Positions 1 to 14,249 of a stretch of 64,000 bases of DNA are shown in pieces. The notes under the pieces were generated by a model. The model was given only the letters and a program-made list of their open reading frames with translations, did no database searches and had not been told where the DNA came from. A program made the position numbers and the translations under genes. The stretch covers positions 14,984,001 to 15,048,000 of the forward strand of contig NW_026622997.1 in NCBI RefSeq assembly GCF_023065955.2. The letters run 5' to 3'. Positions within the stretch are counted from its first letter, which is position 1. The number at the start of each line of letters is the position of its first letter. The stretch comes from Ursus arctos (Eukaryota > Chordata > Mammalia > Carnivora > Ursidae).

Positions 1-1149
1 TTACTGAAGCTGAAAGGCAGGTCAGTGAATATGAGGCAGAAAAGCCAGCAAGAAGAAGAACATGAAAGCCCTCCTCGTACATTTCTAAGGGGGTTCTAAG
101 GCTCACTGGCTGTACACAGATGGCCTGTCTTCTAATGACCTTGCGAGGTGGGAGAATCCAAAGGGGCCTGGTCATCTGTTGTGGGTGATCATCGTGGGGG
201 TTTTCACATAGCTGTAGCCTAAACTTTTTAAGCCAAATTTTAAACCTAATCTTTTTGATTCCTTCTAAGTCGGTGTGGGCTCTACGTTCGTGAATCTACA
301 ATAGTTTTGTACTCAGTTTATTGGGAACTTCATACTCAAACTTGTTGAGATCCATTTCACGAACTTTCAAGGGAGATAGATACACTGCACTTTTGTAACA
401 TGAAGACAGGAACAGGAGAACACGTGGTGGTGAGTAAAGTGACATAATCCATAAAACTGTACAGAATGAAGCCAACTGCATATTTGTACAGTTGAGGTTT
501 TCCCCATTCTCACTAATATAAATATATCGGTAACTTGGTCCTATCTTAACTAAAATATTAGTTTTGTTTTTTTGACAGGTACTATTTCAAAAGTATTTAC
601 TCAAAACATTACATCTAAGATCTTATCCACTATAGCAAGCATAATGTAGCATTTGTAAAAATGTCTATTGTTCTTGGAGTCTGGTGTCCCAAATCACCGT
701 GTCGTCAGCTGTATAACCAACTGTACATTATTCGTATTATTTAGTTGTAGCAGCAATTTTTAACCCCCAAGCTAACTTCTTCCTTCAACCACTTATGCTC
801 TGAAGTTGCTGGTAGTTCATATATACCCAAGGAATCAAAACCAGTTTTATTACTAGCCTAAAAAACATCAATAAATCACAAAGCTGTTTCCAAAAATCAA
901 ATAATGCATAATGCTTTTGAATTTTTCACACCACACTTGTTTCTACTGGCATAAATTAACTCAGGCAAATATCACGAGTTACCATGCTGGCCAGTGTTTA
1001 AACATGGGTTGAAGATTGGAAATCCATTATGAACATTTAAAATAACTTATATCCTTTGTTTCCATGTAATTAATAAATGACTTTTATCAATGGATTATAG
1101 TACGTTATCATAGGCTTTAGACTTTTTATTTTTAACTAACTTCTTCCTT

Positions 1150-1284
1150 CTTTTTATTTTTTTTTAGTTTAAATTCAATTAGCCAACCTATAGTATATCA
1201 TTAGTTTCAGGGGTAGAGTTCAATAATTTATCAGTTGTGTGTAACACCCAGTGCTCATCACATCTTGTGCCCTCCTTAATTAGG
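1150..1284 (-). mobile_element. L1 3'-end fragment
   Basis: A T-run is followed by reverse-complement L1 3' UTR text (AGCCAACCTATAGTATATCA, CACCCAGTGCTCATCAC). The same text recurs at ~6905 and ~31725. It lies in a MAK intron downstream of residue 120. Confidence 0.6.
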
Positions 1285-2093
1285 CTTTAGACTTTTAAAG
1301 GACAAAAAAGTGGGATTCAGGAATGTTCTGACAATGCTTATATGGAATAAACGATAAATAGCATTTTTAGAAAATAGATTAATTCCTGTAACAGTTAGAG
1401 GTAAAAGGAGACAATATGAAATATGGGATGAAACATGAAAGGACGCTAACGGCGCGGATTCTCGAATGCCTGTGTTCCTAATGCAGCAGTGGTCTGACAC
1501 ACTCTTCCAGTTTAGTATCTCCGCATTTTGGGATTCTGAACAAATGTTTGCCAAACATTTTCATAATAATCACGTTAACTTGTTGGACAAATTATTTTGG
1601 TTTGATAGATACATAAAAAACTATAAATAAAGATCACATAAATAAGAAATTCATAAAAAGAGGAATAAGCACTTTCTTTAATTTCACTCAAAGAGTAGAA
1701 ACAACTAAATGTAAATACTAAGAAAACTATAAAATACCACACTTAAATTCTTTAAATGTGAATAAGTGGTCAGGTGATCAAAGCATTCCAGTCTTTTCCA
1801 AAAGAAGGGCATTTTTGTCTGTTTTGTTTTCATTTCCATGGTAAAATCGGGGAATGAGGTTGTAGGATGGGTGTATAATACCTGGGAGTAAAGACTGATG
1901 ATCGAAGTGTTAACAAATTCTGCTATAGAGAAAGATAGTTATAGATTACAGAAATTCTGTGCTGTATAGCATTATAGAAATTCTAAGTTTTTAAAATAAA
2001 AATGTCAGTGTGTGCAGCCCCACATTCCAAATTTATAGTTATTCAATATAACATTATTTAACCGCTTATATATAATTCCTGTGCATGACCTTA

Positions 2094-2240
<147 letters not shown>

Positions 2241-2574
2241 TCATGTAGTTCTGTTAACCAACCAACCAAAACAAGAGGGCAGATATTCCTCGTCCCTTGG
2301 AGCCCCTGTTGGCTTCATGACAGTGGTCAAAGGTGTGACTTATAGCTTTATAGTTGTTAAAGGTTATACATTTAAAACGTGACAATTAGAATTTTTTGTC
2401 TGTTGTGATGTTTGGTAAAAACTCAAATCCAATAATGAATGTATTGCACAAATATTCAAGGGCTACATTTTAAACCATCCTGACAAACTGTAAAGTAAAT
2501 TGACAAACTGATAACTATCAGACAAGCCACGTGTGCAAATCTGTATCGTGTAGGCTTTAAGAGTGTTAGGGGCA

Positions 2575-2935
2575 AAACTGCTTCAGTTCTGTGTTGTCTG
2601 CTGGTACCATCCAATGGAAATACAGTAAGAGGCACAAATGAGAACCACATGTGTATTTAAATTTTTTCTAGTAGCCACATTAGAAAAGCAAATGAAACAT
2701 GGGAAATTAGTTTTTAGCAATATATTTTATTTAATATATGCCAGATATTATTTCAAGATGTGATCAATATAAAAATTATTAATGAATTTACTCTTTTGTA
2801 CCACGCTTTCGAAGTTTGGTGTGTATTTTTATTTTACATTTAAAGCACATCTTAATCCAGACTAGCCACATTTTTAAGACTTCAAGAGTCCCATGTGACT
2901 AGTACCTACTGTACTGGACAGAGTGGCTTTATATG
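2575..2935. mobile_element. Old DNA-transposon-like repeat (ATCCAATGG...ACTGGACAG)
   Basis: The ends read like an inverted pair (CCATCCAATGGAAAT ... TACTGGACAGAG) around an AT-rich core with 'TAGTAGCCACATTA'. A second copy with similar ends is at 47985-48178. I recognise it as a common mammalian repeat but do not assign the family. Confidence 0.45.
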
Positions 2936-3265
2936 GAATTTACATAAAGTCTAAAGTAAGATCCTAATAAGGACTCAATTAAGACAACATTAATTGCTAA
3001 CATGCCACAAATTAATGTGACCAACACATTAATTTTTTGACCCTGAATTAATCCTTTGACTCTGAAACCATACTGTTTTGGAAGTAATCATTTTAAACTT
3101 CAAAAGCTCATCATAATTTCAACATTTTCAAGCATCTTTATTATAACATGATTGATTAGATTAGGGTGTTTATTCAGAATGTTCTCAGCATGTAGAAGAT
3201 GACTAATTTTTGAATATTGTTAACTATATTATATGCTTATGTAATGTTTTAAAATATCCCACCAA

Positions 3266-3478
3266 GGGCGCCTGGGTGGCTCAGTTGGTTAAGCGACTGC
3301 CTTCGGCTCAGGATATGATCCTAGAGTCCTGGGATGGAGCCCACATTGGGCTCCCTGCTCTGCGGGGCAGCCTGCTTCTCCCTCTCCCTCTGCCTGCCGC
3401 TCCCACTGGTTGTGCAATCTCTCTCTCTCTTTCTGTCAAATAAATTTTTAAAAAATCTTAAAAAAAAGAAACAAAAGT
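3266..3478 (+). mobile_element. SINEC (Can-SINE)
   Basis: tRNA-derived head GGGCGCCTGGGTGGCTCAG, CT-rich middle and A-rich tail, flanked by a perfect 15-bp duplication AAAATATCCCACCAA (3251-3265 and 3479-3493). Confidence 0.95.
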
Positions 3479-4654
3479 AAAATATCCCACCAAATGGGCT
3501 GAGAACACACAACAGACAAAGAAAGATAAACACTGGTCTTACATCAAGTTTGAAAATAGTACTGATCACATATTATTGAAATATTTTAAAAACTCATTTT
3601 CATAAACTATAATTTTAAAAGAAATGAAATATTTTTATCCTTGCCAACAATTTAAATTTATAAAAAGAATGCTATAAATTAAAGGTACAGTTATAGGATT
3701 GGAGCAAAGGTTTATGTATATTGGCCTTCAGTTAAAATAGAAAAAAAGTTTATTTGAATAAAAAAGACTTTTAAATTAATCTTCATCCTCAAAACAATGA
3801 TCAGGAAGTTAAGCTACCAAAAACAAAGTGTAAAAATACCACTTAACCTCAAATAAGATAAGTGAAACATGCTATAGTCATTTAACAGAACATAATAACT
3901 ATAGTAACTGTGAAGATGATATGTCAGCAGAATTCTTATGAGTGAATCAATTAAATAAAAAAATGATCACCACTAAAATTGCAACTACATAAAAACAGGC
4001 ATGGCTGGATCCAAGGGCTAGAAAGAACTCTAGAAAAATAAACACTGATTTGAGGGGTAGAAATTTTCTTTGCTTTTATTTTAACTGCTATTAATGTTAT
4101 AATGATATCAGCCTGTGGAACCTAATAGGCACTCAATAGGTATTTTTTGAAAGAAGGAAAAATATGATTAAAGAAAAATTCACTCACCATCCCTAAGGAT
4201 TACCTTGAGTGTGTATGTGTGTATGAAAGAAATATAGATAGCACTCATCATTCCACTGGGAAATTTATTTCTAAAATATTTTAAGATCTTTTGTTGAACA
4301 ACTCTGGCTTTAAAGCAGGTAAAATGGACATTAATTTCCCACATGTGACCGACAGCTACCACCAAAATATTAACCTTCCCAAGCTCAAGGCAGATGACTG
4401 CAGCTCTCCTAAGAGAGATTCTGTTCATGGGTTTAAAATGAAAATATTTCTTTGGGATTGGTAACAGATTAAGTTTTATCATTCACTTAAACTTTCCAGT
4501 GAATGAACTTATTAGATCTGTTCATGAAACCTGCACCTCATTCTTTCCTCCCTTTTTTTATTCACCTTTCACAATATGCTTGCGAGAGCAATGAAGGTAA
4601 TCTCAATTTTGTTCTAGTCCAGCTTTATTAGTTTTAATACTATAGAAAGATTTC

Positions 4655-4790
4655 GGGGGCACCTGTGTGACTCAGTCGGTTAAGGGTCCGACTCTTGATC
4701 TCAGCTCAGCTCTTGACCTCAGGGTCATGAGTTCAAGCCCCATGTTGGGCTCCGCTGGGTGTGGGGCCTACTTAAAAAACAAACAAATAA
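4655..4790 (+). mobile_element. Short SINEC, older type without CT tract
   Basis: GGGGCACCTGTGTGACTCAG head. It ends GGGTGTGGGGCCTACTTAAAAAAC without the long CT-rich segment of the younger copies. Confidence 0.85.
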
Positions 4791-5019
4791 GCCAAACTAT
4801 AGATAGATTTTGTTTCAAAAAGTATAGATAGATAGTGTGTGTGTTTACATCAGAAAAAAATGGTGACTATGTCTGGTTCTTCTTCAAGGTTATAAAGGTA
4901 ACAGCTAATTAATTTAGATCCACCTTTTGGAGTGATAAATCTGTACACTGTAAAGTGTGACATTGAAGGGATCCAAAGAACTCCTAGAGGAGAAAATAAG
5001 GAAAACATTATAGTTTTTA

Positions 5020-5217
<198 letters not shown>

Positions 5218-5809
5218 TCATCAGTCTTTATGATAATTACCTTAAGTGTTCTTCCATTTCTTCTGAATTCATGAATAAATGAAGTTTTAATGTTTATAAT
5301 ATTTTACATGATTAAGAACATCTTAGAACACCAATTTAAAGTAAGCAGTAATTGTTTTAAGTAATGAATGTAAGTACAAAAATAAACCAAGTCAATAATA
5401 CCTACCAAACATTTCAATCTGTCACTTTTTTTCTCAGTCTATTCAATAGGCCTAAGTTTTTTCTGACTTAACTACGTGAAGTTCTATACAAAGGTATCCA
5501 AAGATTTATACAAGTCATACAGCATAAAATAGAAAGAAAAGGTATGTAATAATTAAAAGATGTTTTTCCTTTGATAACATGAATTAAAGCATTCTTTTAA
5601 AAGTGGGAGTATACATTCAAATATGAGGGTATAGTTTTTTTCTGTTCTCCACTGACATTCAGATGAGAAATTACTTTACTTAGGAAGATAAAAAATATAA
5701 GAAATATAATTATCTTTGAATGCTTCCCACAAAGAACAATCCCTTTAGCTACCATTCTCAGAAATGAGACAGGGTGAAGCAGAGTGAAGGCCTCCTTGGG
5801 TTCTTTTCA

Positions 5810-5905
<96 letters not shown>

Positions 5906-6384
5906 TTACAGGGACAGAGGATTTGAAACACAAATTACGCTGTTGGCTTTCTTACTCTAGTATATTCACTTCGGATAAGCTGTGATCTCTCCCTGCTTAA
6001 AAGGAAGTCACCTCCCTTCTGTATATTTCAAGGCTGTTTGGTACTGGTTCACGATTATGTTATATCTGAAATTCTGCTTTTAAACACAATGGTGAAAGGA
6101 TTACCATTAATCTTCCTTTCTGGCAGCCTTCTCATATTTCCCTGATCAGTTTAATTGTGCTTTTCTAAAAGGGCCCCTTCCGAATTTCCTCTTTCTGGAA
6201 CTTAACAGATAAATATGAAACACTAAGGTGGATAGGGGAAGAAAATCACAAATTTTGGTAGCAAATTTAGTGATATAATTCAGTCTGACAACTTCTGTAC
6301 CATTACCTCTGCATTAAACAAGCCCATAAAGTTAAGTGATTCAGGTCAACAAAAATTCAGAAGCAATCAAACTTTAGAAATAGC

Positions 6385-6890
6385 TTTCTTTTTAAAAATT
6401 TTTTCTCTTAATTTTCATTGTTTAGTTGACATACAATGTTACATTAGTTTTAGGCATATAACATAGTTGTTCAACAATGATGTACAGTATGAAATGCTCC
6501 CCAATGATAAGTGTAGTCACCATCTGACATTATTACAGTATTATTAACTATACTCCCTTTGCTCTACTTTTCATCTCTGTGACTTATTTATTTTATAACT
6601 AGAAGTTTATACCTCTTAATCCCCTTCACCCATTTCTCTCATCCACCTCCCCCACCCTGCAACCACCAGTTTGTTCCCTATATTTACGAGTCTGTTTTTT
6701 CGTTCATTTGTTTTGTTTTCTTTTAGATTCCACATATACATGAAACCACATGGTATTTGTTCTTCTCTGGCTTGTTTCACTTAGCATGGTACTCTCTAGG
6801 CCCAGCTATGTTATCATAAAGGGCACAATTTCATTCTTTTTTATAGCTGAGTAATATTCCGTTATATATATATACCAAATCTTCATCATC
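6385..6890 (-). mobile_element. L1 3' fragment, older copy
   Basis: Reverse-complement L1 3' text (GTTGACATACAATGTTACATT, GAGTAATATTCC). It is interrupted or abutted at ~6890 by the T-run of a second L1. Confidence 0.6.
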
Positions 6891-7965
6891 TTTTTTTTTT
6901 AGTTTTTATTTAAGTTACAGTTAGTTAACATATAGTGTATTATTAGTTTCAGGTGTACAATATAGTGATTCAACACTTCCATACGTCACCCGCTGCTCAT
7001 CACAGCAAGTGCACTCCTTAATCCCCATCACCTGTTTCACCCATCCCCCCACTCACTTCCCCTCTGGTAACCTTCAGTTTGTTCTCTATAGTTAAGAGTC
7101 TGTTTCTTGGTTTGCCTCTCCCTCTCTCTCTTTTTTTCCCGTTGCTTTGTTTTATTTCTTAAATTCCACATATGAGTGAAATCATATGTTATTTGTCTTT
7201 CTCTGACTTATTTCACTTAGCCCAATATTCTTTAGCTCCACCCATGTCATTGCAAATGGCAAGATTTCATTCTGTTTTATGGCTGAGTAATATTCCTTTA
7301 TACACACACACCCACCCACACACACACACCCACACACACACACACACATACATACATACATACATACACACATACCACATCTTCTTTATCCATTCATCTA
7401 TCGGCGGATACTTAAGTTGCTTTCATATCTTGGTTATTGTAAATAATGCTGCAGTAAACATAGGGGTGCATATATCTTGTCAAATTAATGTTTTTAATTT
7501 TGGGGGGTTAAATACCCAGTAATGGAATTCCTAGATCATATGTCAGTTCTGTTTTTATTTTTTGAGGAACCCCTGTACTGTCTTCCACAATGGTTGTACC
7601 AATTTACATTCCCACCAACAGTGCACAAGGGTTCCCTTTAATCCACATCCTCACCAACACATTATTTCTTATCTTTTTGATTTTAGTTGTTCTGACAAAT
7701 GTGAGCTGATATCTCATTGTGTACTTGATTTGCATTTCCCTGATGATGAGTGACGCTGAGCATTTTTTCATGTGTCTGTTGGCCATCTGTATTTCTTCGG
7801 AAAAATGTCTATTCAGGTCCTCATCCATTTTTTAATTGGGTTATTTTTGTTTTTTTGGTGTTGAGTTGTAAAAGTTCTTTATATATTTTGGATATTAATC
7901 CCTCATCAGATATATTATTTGCAAATATCTTCTCCCATTAGAAGGTTGCTTTCTTGCATTTTGTT
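6891..7965 (-). mobile_element. L1, 5'-truncated, ORF2 C-terminus and 3' UTR
   Basis: A T-run at 6891 is followed by reverse-complement L1. The minus frames at 7604-7828 and 7182-7373 read ORF2 C-terminal phrases ([35 protein letters not shown]) broken by frameshifts. A (CA/CATA) microsatellite at 7301-7376 has grown inside it. It sits in the 10.8-kb MAK intron. Confidence 0.8.
7301..7376. repeat. (CA)n/(CATA)n microsatellite
   Basis: CA dinucleotides with CCCA interruptions, then CATA units, inside the L1 copy. Likely polymorphic. Confidence 0.9.
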
Positions 7966-8205
7966 CTCTATTTTCCCTCTTCCATCCCAATGTTGCCATT
8001 AGAATTAATATACCAAAAGTAATAAAGTAATAAAGGTAACAAAATAATTCCACCATAAACACTGCAGATAGAGGTTGTATTTTTTATGAACAAATTTTTA
8101 GTCACCATGCAAAATGAGAGACAAGAAAAAAGAGGATTTATGTTCTAAAAAATGTTTCTTCAAGTATAGAAATTACAAAGCTGGATTATGAAAATAAGGA
8201 CCCTA

Positions 8206-8416
8206 CAGGCACCTGGGTGGCTCAGTCAGTTAAGCATCTGTCTCATGATTTCTGTTCAGGTCATGATCTCAGGGTCATGGGATCTAGCCCCACCTCCGGC
8301 TGCATCCTCAGTGGGAGTCTGCTTGAGAGTCTCTCCCTCTCTTTTTGCCTCTTCCCCCTCATTCATGTGCACTCTCTCTCAAATGCGTAAATAAATCTTT
8401 AAAAAAAGTTAAAAAA
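8206..8416 (+). mobile_element. SINEC
   Basis: GGCACCTGGGTGGCTCAGTCAGTTAAGC head and a tail of A runs. Near-identical flanks AATAAGGACCC / AATAAAGACCC look like the target duplication. Confidence 0.9.
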
Positions 8417-8584
8417 ATAAAGACCCCCTTATGCCCTACTGTTTTCATTTAATAGTATAATCTCCTATTGAGATGTTCTAGAAGATTCTCAGGAAGCTTA
8501 AAGTTATCTTTATTGATTAAATTATTCAGAGTCCCTACAAGAGTATAATACACAGGGTAAGGAAATGAGTAAAGGAATGGCAGC

Positions 8585-8700
8585 ACAAAGAATCGGCAGC
8601 ACGCCATGGTAGTTAAGAACGTGGGCTGTGGAACTGCCCTGCTGGATTCAAATCCTTGCTCAGTGACTCACTGTGTGACCTTCTACAGGTTCCCCATTGA
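8585..8700 (+). mobile_element. MIR fragment
   Basis: The core reads GTTAAGAACGTGGGCTGTGGAA..GATTCAAATCC..CTGTGTGACCTT, matching the ancient mammalian-wide interspersed repeat. Confidence 0.7.
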
Positions 8701-8808
8701 ACATTCTGTCCCTCAAATTCAGTAGTTACAAAGTAGAAACTGCTGCATATGAAAAGCCTATTGCAAACTGCTTATTAGTTCGGCGCTCAGTAAATACGGG
8801 ATATTCTT

Positions 8809-9012
8809 TTTTTTTTTTTTTTTAAGATTTTATTTATTTATTTGACAGAGAGAGAGACAGCCAGCGAGAGAGGGAACACAAGCAGGGGGAGTGGGAGAGG
8901 AAGAAGCAGGCTCGCAGTGGAGGAGCCTGCTTTGGGGCTAGATCCCAGATCGCTGGGATCACGCCCTGAGCCTAAGGCAGACGCTTAACGACTGAGCCAC
9001 CCAGGCGCTCCT
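8809..9012 (-). mobile_element. SINEC, young subtype
   Basis: A T-run then AAGATTTTATTTATTTATTTG ... GAGCCACCCAGGCGC, the reverse complement of a complete SINE. Flanks GATATTCT/GATGTTCT suggest the duplication. Confidence 0.93.
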
Positions 9013-9699
9013 GGATGTTCTTGTTTTTACCAGTACCTATGATCAGCTACAATAAGACATGAAGGGCATCACTGCTATTATTTCTAAAATATCCTTAGTG
9101 AATCAGAATTTCATTTATACTCATTAAGGTGCTAGAAATTTATGGAGGTTGAAGAAATTGATGATTTACTGACTTTTGGTAAGTAAAAAAATACTTTTCC
9201 ATGCTATAGATTTATAAATATCTTGCTAAAATGATAAGGTAAATCTAGCACAATGATAAATTTAAAAGTCAATTCAAATATAGTGTATAAAAGAAGTTTA
9301 AGACAGTGATCAAATCCATCCAAAACTGCACATATAATCTGTTATGATTCTTAAAAATTATAAAATTTTTTAAAATCCATTTTTTGAGAGACTAAGTAAT
9401 ATATTCAAGTCCCCTTTCCAATTTAATACAAATTGAAAATTTTATTCTATTTTAAAATCTATACTGGCTGCATCCACATATCCTAATATGTTCCTTTCTT
9501 TCCAGCAATTACTACTTCTCATCAATATCACCCTAAGGCAATGTGGGTGTCTATATGCAAGATATACTGAAGTTTCCTTATAAAACAATTATCCAATTTC
9601 TTCAACCAATGTGAAGAATTTAATTTAATTTTAAGAAATTAAACCAATTTCTTAGAATGATAAGAAAAGGCACTTCCTTTTTGATTCCCTGCCTTTTTT

Positions 9700-10040
9700 T
9701 CTTTTCATTTATTCATTCATTCAACACCTACTATGTGCCAGGGCAATGCACCAACCAGCACCAGAGACAGTTACCATGATGCCTTCCATCTAACATGAAA
9801 TAGGCTTTAGGCTAGTAAACACAAAACAGACAAATTAGTTATAAGGACCATGAGATAAAGGACTTTTTAAAAAAAATTTAATGGCCTGGCCTTTTTGATA
9901 AGGCAGTATGTCAGCTGAGACCTGAAAGACAGAAGGTACCAGTAGGTGAAAAATCGAAAGACTGAAAAAAAACCAAGAAACTTCATCCAGCCAGACAGAG
10001 CTAGAAAGAGCTGGCTGGTCAAAGGAAATAAAAGACCATT
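9700..10040 (-). mobile_element. L2 fragment
   Basis: Starts ATTCATTCATTCAACACCTACTATGTGCCAGG, the reverse complement of the L2 3' end, and continues with 'CAGCTGAGACCTGAAAGACAG'. Confidence 0.6.
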
Positions 10041-10059
10041 TCAGGCTGATCCTTATTAT

Positions 10060-10300
10060 TAATGTCCTGAGCTAATTTTCCTGTCCATTCCCCAGCCAGT
10101 TATCTAAAGAAGAGGAGAGTACTATTACTAGGTCACTGTTTCTGCTCTGCTTTTTCTCCATAGCACCTACCACCTCTAACATCCTATACAGTCCTCCCCT
10201 CTCCTCAAATGTAAGCTCTTGAGGACACCCCCACATGCCTAGATCAGATTTTGGCATACAGTAAGTGCTCAATAAATATTTACTAAATGACTGGATGAAT
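10060..10300 (+). mobile_element. L2 3' fragment
   Basis: Sense L2 end: GTAAGCTCTTGAGGACA ... AGTAAGTGCTCAATAAATATTT. Confidence 0.65.
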
Positions 10301-12399
10301 TTCTGTACTCACAGATGGGCTCATTAGAAACTATCCCACAAACAGGAGACCCTCCAAAATAGAAGTGCCTTCCAAGTCCTTAACAGAGAGCTTAATAAAT
10401 ATTTTAAATTTAATGAGATAAGAGGATCTTACTACCATCCACTAGAATGAATTGTGTTACAGCTTTTTTTTTTTTAATGGCAGCAGATAGTACAAGGTTT
10501 CTTGCCAGTGATCTAAATTAAAATTTCCCAAAGGAAATTTTCAAGAAGGTACTTTATCTTGTTCTTTATAGTATTCTCCCAACTTCTGACCACTCATGCG
10601 CCAACTCGTCCTAGCCAGTTTGACAGCATTTCAAGACCGCTCAAAAGCCTTGCCCACTGCTTACTGAATCGAGTACAGACTTTCTGCCCATGTTCACGTC
10701 TCAGATTATACCACTCTGTCTGACACCTAGCAGCTGCCACGCCACACCCTGGTTTCTCCTGGCCATCTCCGTACTGTGCTAGTGCGCTGACTCTTCTCCA
10801 CTTCACTCCTCCAACATCCTTCTCCTGATTCTTCTGCTTAAAAGGCTTTCAGAATGAAAAATACCTCCTTCCAGATAATCTGTTTCTCTTCAAGAGGACA
10901 TGCTTATTGCCCGCTTTGAAGATTAAAGATAGGCAGCTCTTCATCTGCTACACAAAATGTATTCAACATGGAATTTATTTAGAATTTTTAACCCAACATG
11001 GATGGATTTAAAGTGTTATGCTAACCATATTTGTGGCCTGAATTTGCAGTGCCTAAAGTTTTATGCCACGGAGCACAAGATGATGGTCCTGATTGGACAG
11101 TATGGAATGTAGGTTGTTTTGGTAACAAATAGGGCTACATTGAGAATGGAGAATAAGAGGTCTAATACTTCAAGACAAGTTTATTGCTTTGCATCAGGCT
11201 TGAGAGAAATGATATAGCCTTCTGTATGACTCTTGCAGGTCAAAAACCGTCCTAAGATTATGTCTTGTCCAGAATTTTAGGAGTACTGAGTGAACATTCA
11301 TACTGATAATCCTGCCAGGAGCCTGGCTTCACAGTTCTTCACTCCAGAGAGCTGCTCCCTCCTATCTTTTTACCATCATTACCTTTGGATGTACTGTATA
11401 CGTCCACTTGTTCAACACTTGGCTTTGCCTGGCTCCTCCTCCAGCTTAGATCTCATGGTCAGCCTTCCCACCACTGTCCCCCTCAAGAGCACCCCTATAT
11501 TCTGATGTCCCCCTCTCCCAATCTTCTACCACTCCTGCTCTGCTGTCCTTCAGTCTCTGCTCTCTGTACAAATCCGTGAAGACTCTGTGCAAAGTCATGT
11601 ACACACTGCCAGTAGCTCCACTTTAGTATTCATCCCATGTACTCTGGGATTCTGAGAGTGGATTCTGAGAGTACTGCGAAAAGCCTTCTATGATTTTTTT
11701 AGCAACTGAGTGACATGTACTATTCAAAGTTCAATGCCTCCACTACCCCACTTTTTACTACTCCTTCCCCTACTGCAATCTGGCTTATCTCCTCTTCTAT
11801 TTCACTAGAACAACTCTCACCACAGCCACTAATTATACCATGTTCTCCAAATCCAAAGAACACCAATATTGGTTTGGACGCCAGAAAGCTATTTCTAGCT
11901 TCCTCCCATTTGCCTCCTGGTATAGAAGTTTGAAGAGTAGATTCTCACCTCTCAGCCTCTCTTGACCATAAGGGAGACCATGTGATCCATTTCTAGCCAA
12001 TAAGAAGTAAGGGGAAGTCATTCGGGGGCTTCTGGGAAACAAATTTACTTAGAGTTTGAGAGAAGGGTTTGCTGGTATTATTCTCCCTTCTTCTCACCCT
12101 GAACCATAGACGTAATGGCTGGAAATGAAGTAGTTGTAATGTGGCCATTAAGTGACACGTTTGAGGGCAAACAAATGCTAACAGCTCAGTATGAAGAAGA
12201 TAGAAAAGGCCTAGATTCAGTTCACTGGAGTCATCAAAATTCAGATTTCCTGATATGGAAGAAAAATAATCTACTTATTTAAGCCATTGGTTCTATCACT
12301 TGCTGTTAATTTACATATTTGTCACTTAGAGTAAGAAACATTCCTAACTAACTTAAGTGCCTCTCAGTCATTAGTTTTTAGTTGTCTTCCAGTTGAGCA
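10301..12399. other. MAK upstream intron, no supported feature
   Basis: Part of the 10.8-kb MAK intron. Short open frames occur on both strands but show no known domain and no coding context. Some CT-rich parts may be decayed L2; I cannot delimit them. Confidence 0.5.
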
Positions 12400-13685
12400 C
12401 TTCTTTATATTTTTCCCTTGGGTCCAGATATTTTCTACACTCTCCTGGTTTTCCTCCTACTTCTCTCCTGGCTCTTTTTCAGGTTTCTGCGTGAGCACCT
12501 ACCTCTTCCAGGGCCCATTCTTTATATGCTGGGATTCCTTAGTGCTTCCTATGAAGACCTTTTTTCCTTTCCTTCTATATAGCTTCAATTAGCATCTGTA
12601 GACTAACAATTCCCAAATTGCCAGCCCAGACCTGTTTTGAATGCAAATATTCAGTTACCTGGAGGCATCTTAAAGTCATCATTTCCAAGAGTGAACCCAG
12701 CTTTACGCCTAAGCCTGTGATTTCCCCTGTCATGGTGAATGGCCATGCATTTAAGAATCCCAGGAGTTTGCACATGCTTTTCTCCTTTCCCTCCAAGCCC
12801 AGTCACCAGTTCCTACAGAGCCTATCTCCTAAATGTCTCTTGAGTACTTTTACTTATGTCCATATGCAATGCTGTTTTTCTAGATCAGGTCATTGCCACC
12901 TCTAACCAAGACGACTGCCCCAGTCTCCTGACTGGTCACCTTTGATCAAGTATCCATTCTTTTGCTAAAGGAACCATTCTGAAGCAATATTTGATCACAT
13001 CAACAACTCTCCTGCTTAAAATCCTTCATCACCTTCTAGTCAAGATAGACAAACTCTTTAACCTGGCTTTACGACTTCACCCTTTAGCATCATGCCCCAC
13101 TCCAGCCACCTACACTTCTTTCAGTTACTCAGCCCCAGGCAAGCCTTCACATTCTCTCACCTCCAGGCCTTCAAACATATTATCCTTGCTGCTTAGGACA
13201 TTCTTCTCCTCCCTCTTTTTTTTTTAATTAAAAAAAATCTTATTTAATTGTTTATTTGAGGGAGGAGGGGCAGGCAGAGGGATAGACAGAAGCTCAAGCA
13301 GACTCCACTCTGAGCGCAGAGCTCAACTTGGGGCTCAGCCCCACGACCCTGATATGACCTGAGCCGAAACCAAGAGTTGGATGCTCAATCGACTAAGCCA
13401 CCCAGGCGCCCCCACCTCCTCTTTTTCTTGATATTCTTTTCTCATTCTTGAGGTCTCACTTTCTATGGGAAGTCTTCCAGCATACCTCTTCAGCATCACT
13501 TCTCTGTGCTCCCCTAGGACCATTATTACCCCCTCATAGGACTTACCATAAAATATGGTAACTTGTCAGATTTGTCGGTCTTCCTCACTACATTGTAACT
13601 TCTCTGTTTCATTCCCATTTTGTCCTGAGCACCAGTGTAGGAGCTTCACAATTATGTGCTGAATGAATATTTAAATTTTGTTCAA
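12400..13685 (+). mobile_element. L2 fragments interrupted by a SINE
   Basis: Sense L2 phrases (CTGGTTTTCCTCCTACTTCTC, AATTGCCAGCCCAGACCTG, TGAATGAATATTTAAA) with a minus-strand SINEC inserted at ~13218-13411. Confidence 0.55.
13218..13411 (-). mobile_element. SINEC
   Basis: T/A-rich tail, then reverse-complement body ending GACTAAGCCACCCAGGCGCC. It is inserted in L2 sequence. Confidence 0.9.
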
Positions 13686-14050
13686 GTCTTCCCCATGATT
13701 CCTCCCCTTCTCATTCATTTTGCTGTGTCCTTACTTAAGTTAGGAATACTATCTAGCAGCAGTAGATACTGAGTGTGGCGGACACTGTGAATTGACTGTC
13801 CAAAGCCGCTCTTCTCTTGCCTTTATTGTCACAGCTTTTCTATAGAGATACAAATGTCCAGCTAAGTACTCAGTTTCCCAGCCTCCCTTATAGCCAGGTG
13901 TGCCGTGTGACACACTTCCGGCCAATGAGAAGTAACCAGAAGTCTTCTGGATAGGGGTGAGGCAGCTATGTTTTGAAGACAGAAGAACTTAGGTCTGTGT
14001 TAACAGCATGGACAAGGTACTAGCCCTGGGCTACCTACCTCAAGACTTTT

Positions 14051-14249
14051 TTTTTTTTTAAGATTTTATTTATTTATTTGACAGAGAGAGAGACAGCCAG
14101 CGAGAGAGGGAACACAAGCAGGGGGAGTGGGAGAGGAAGAAGCAGGCTCCCAGCGGAGGAGGGAGCCTGATGTGGGGCTCGATCCCAGGACCCCAGGATC
14201 ATGCCCTGAGCTGAAGCAGATGTTTAACGACTGAGCCACCCAGGCGCCC
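14051..14249 (-). mobile_element. SINEC, young subtype
   Basis: Complete reverse-complement SINE. The 16-bp duplication differs at one base: CTACCTCAAGACTTTT (14035-14050) and CTACCTCGAGACTTTT (14250-14265). Confidence 0.95.

Noticed and set aside
7301..7376. Regular short repeats that might suggest a CRISPR-like array
   Set aside because: It is a CA/CATA microsatellite within an L1; no spacer structure, and the genome is mammalian.
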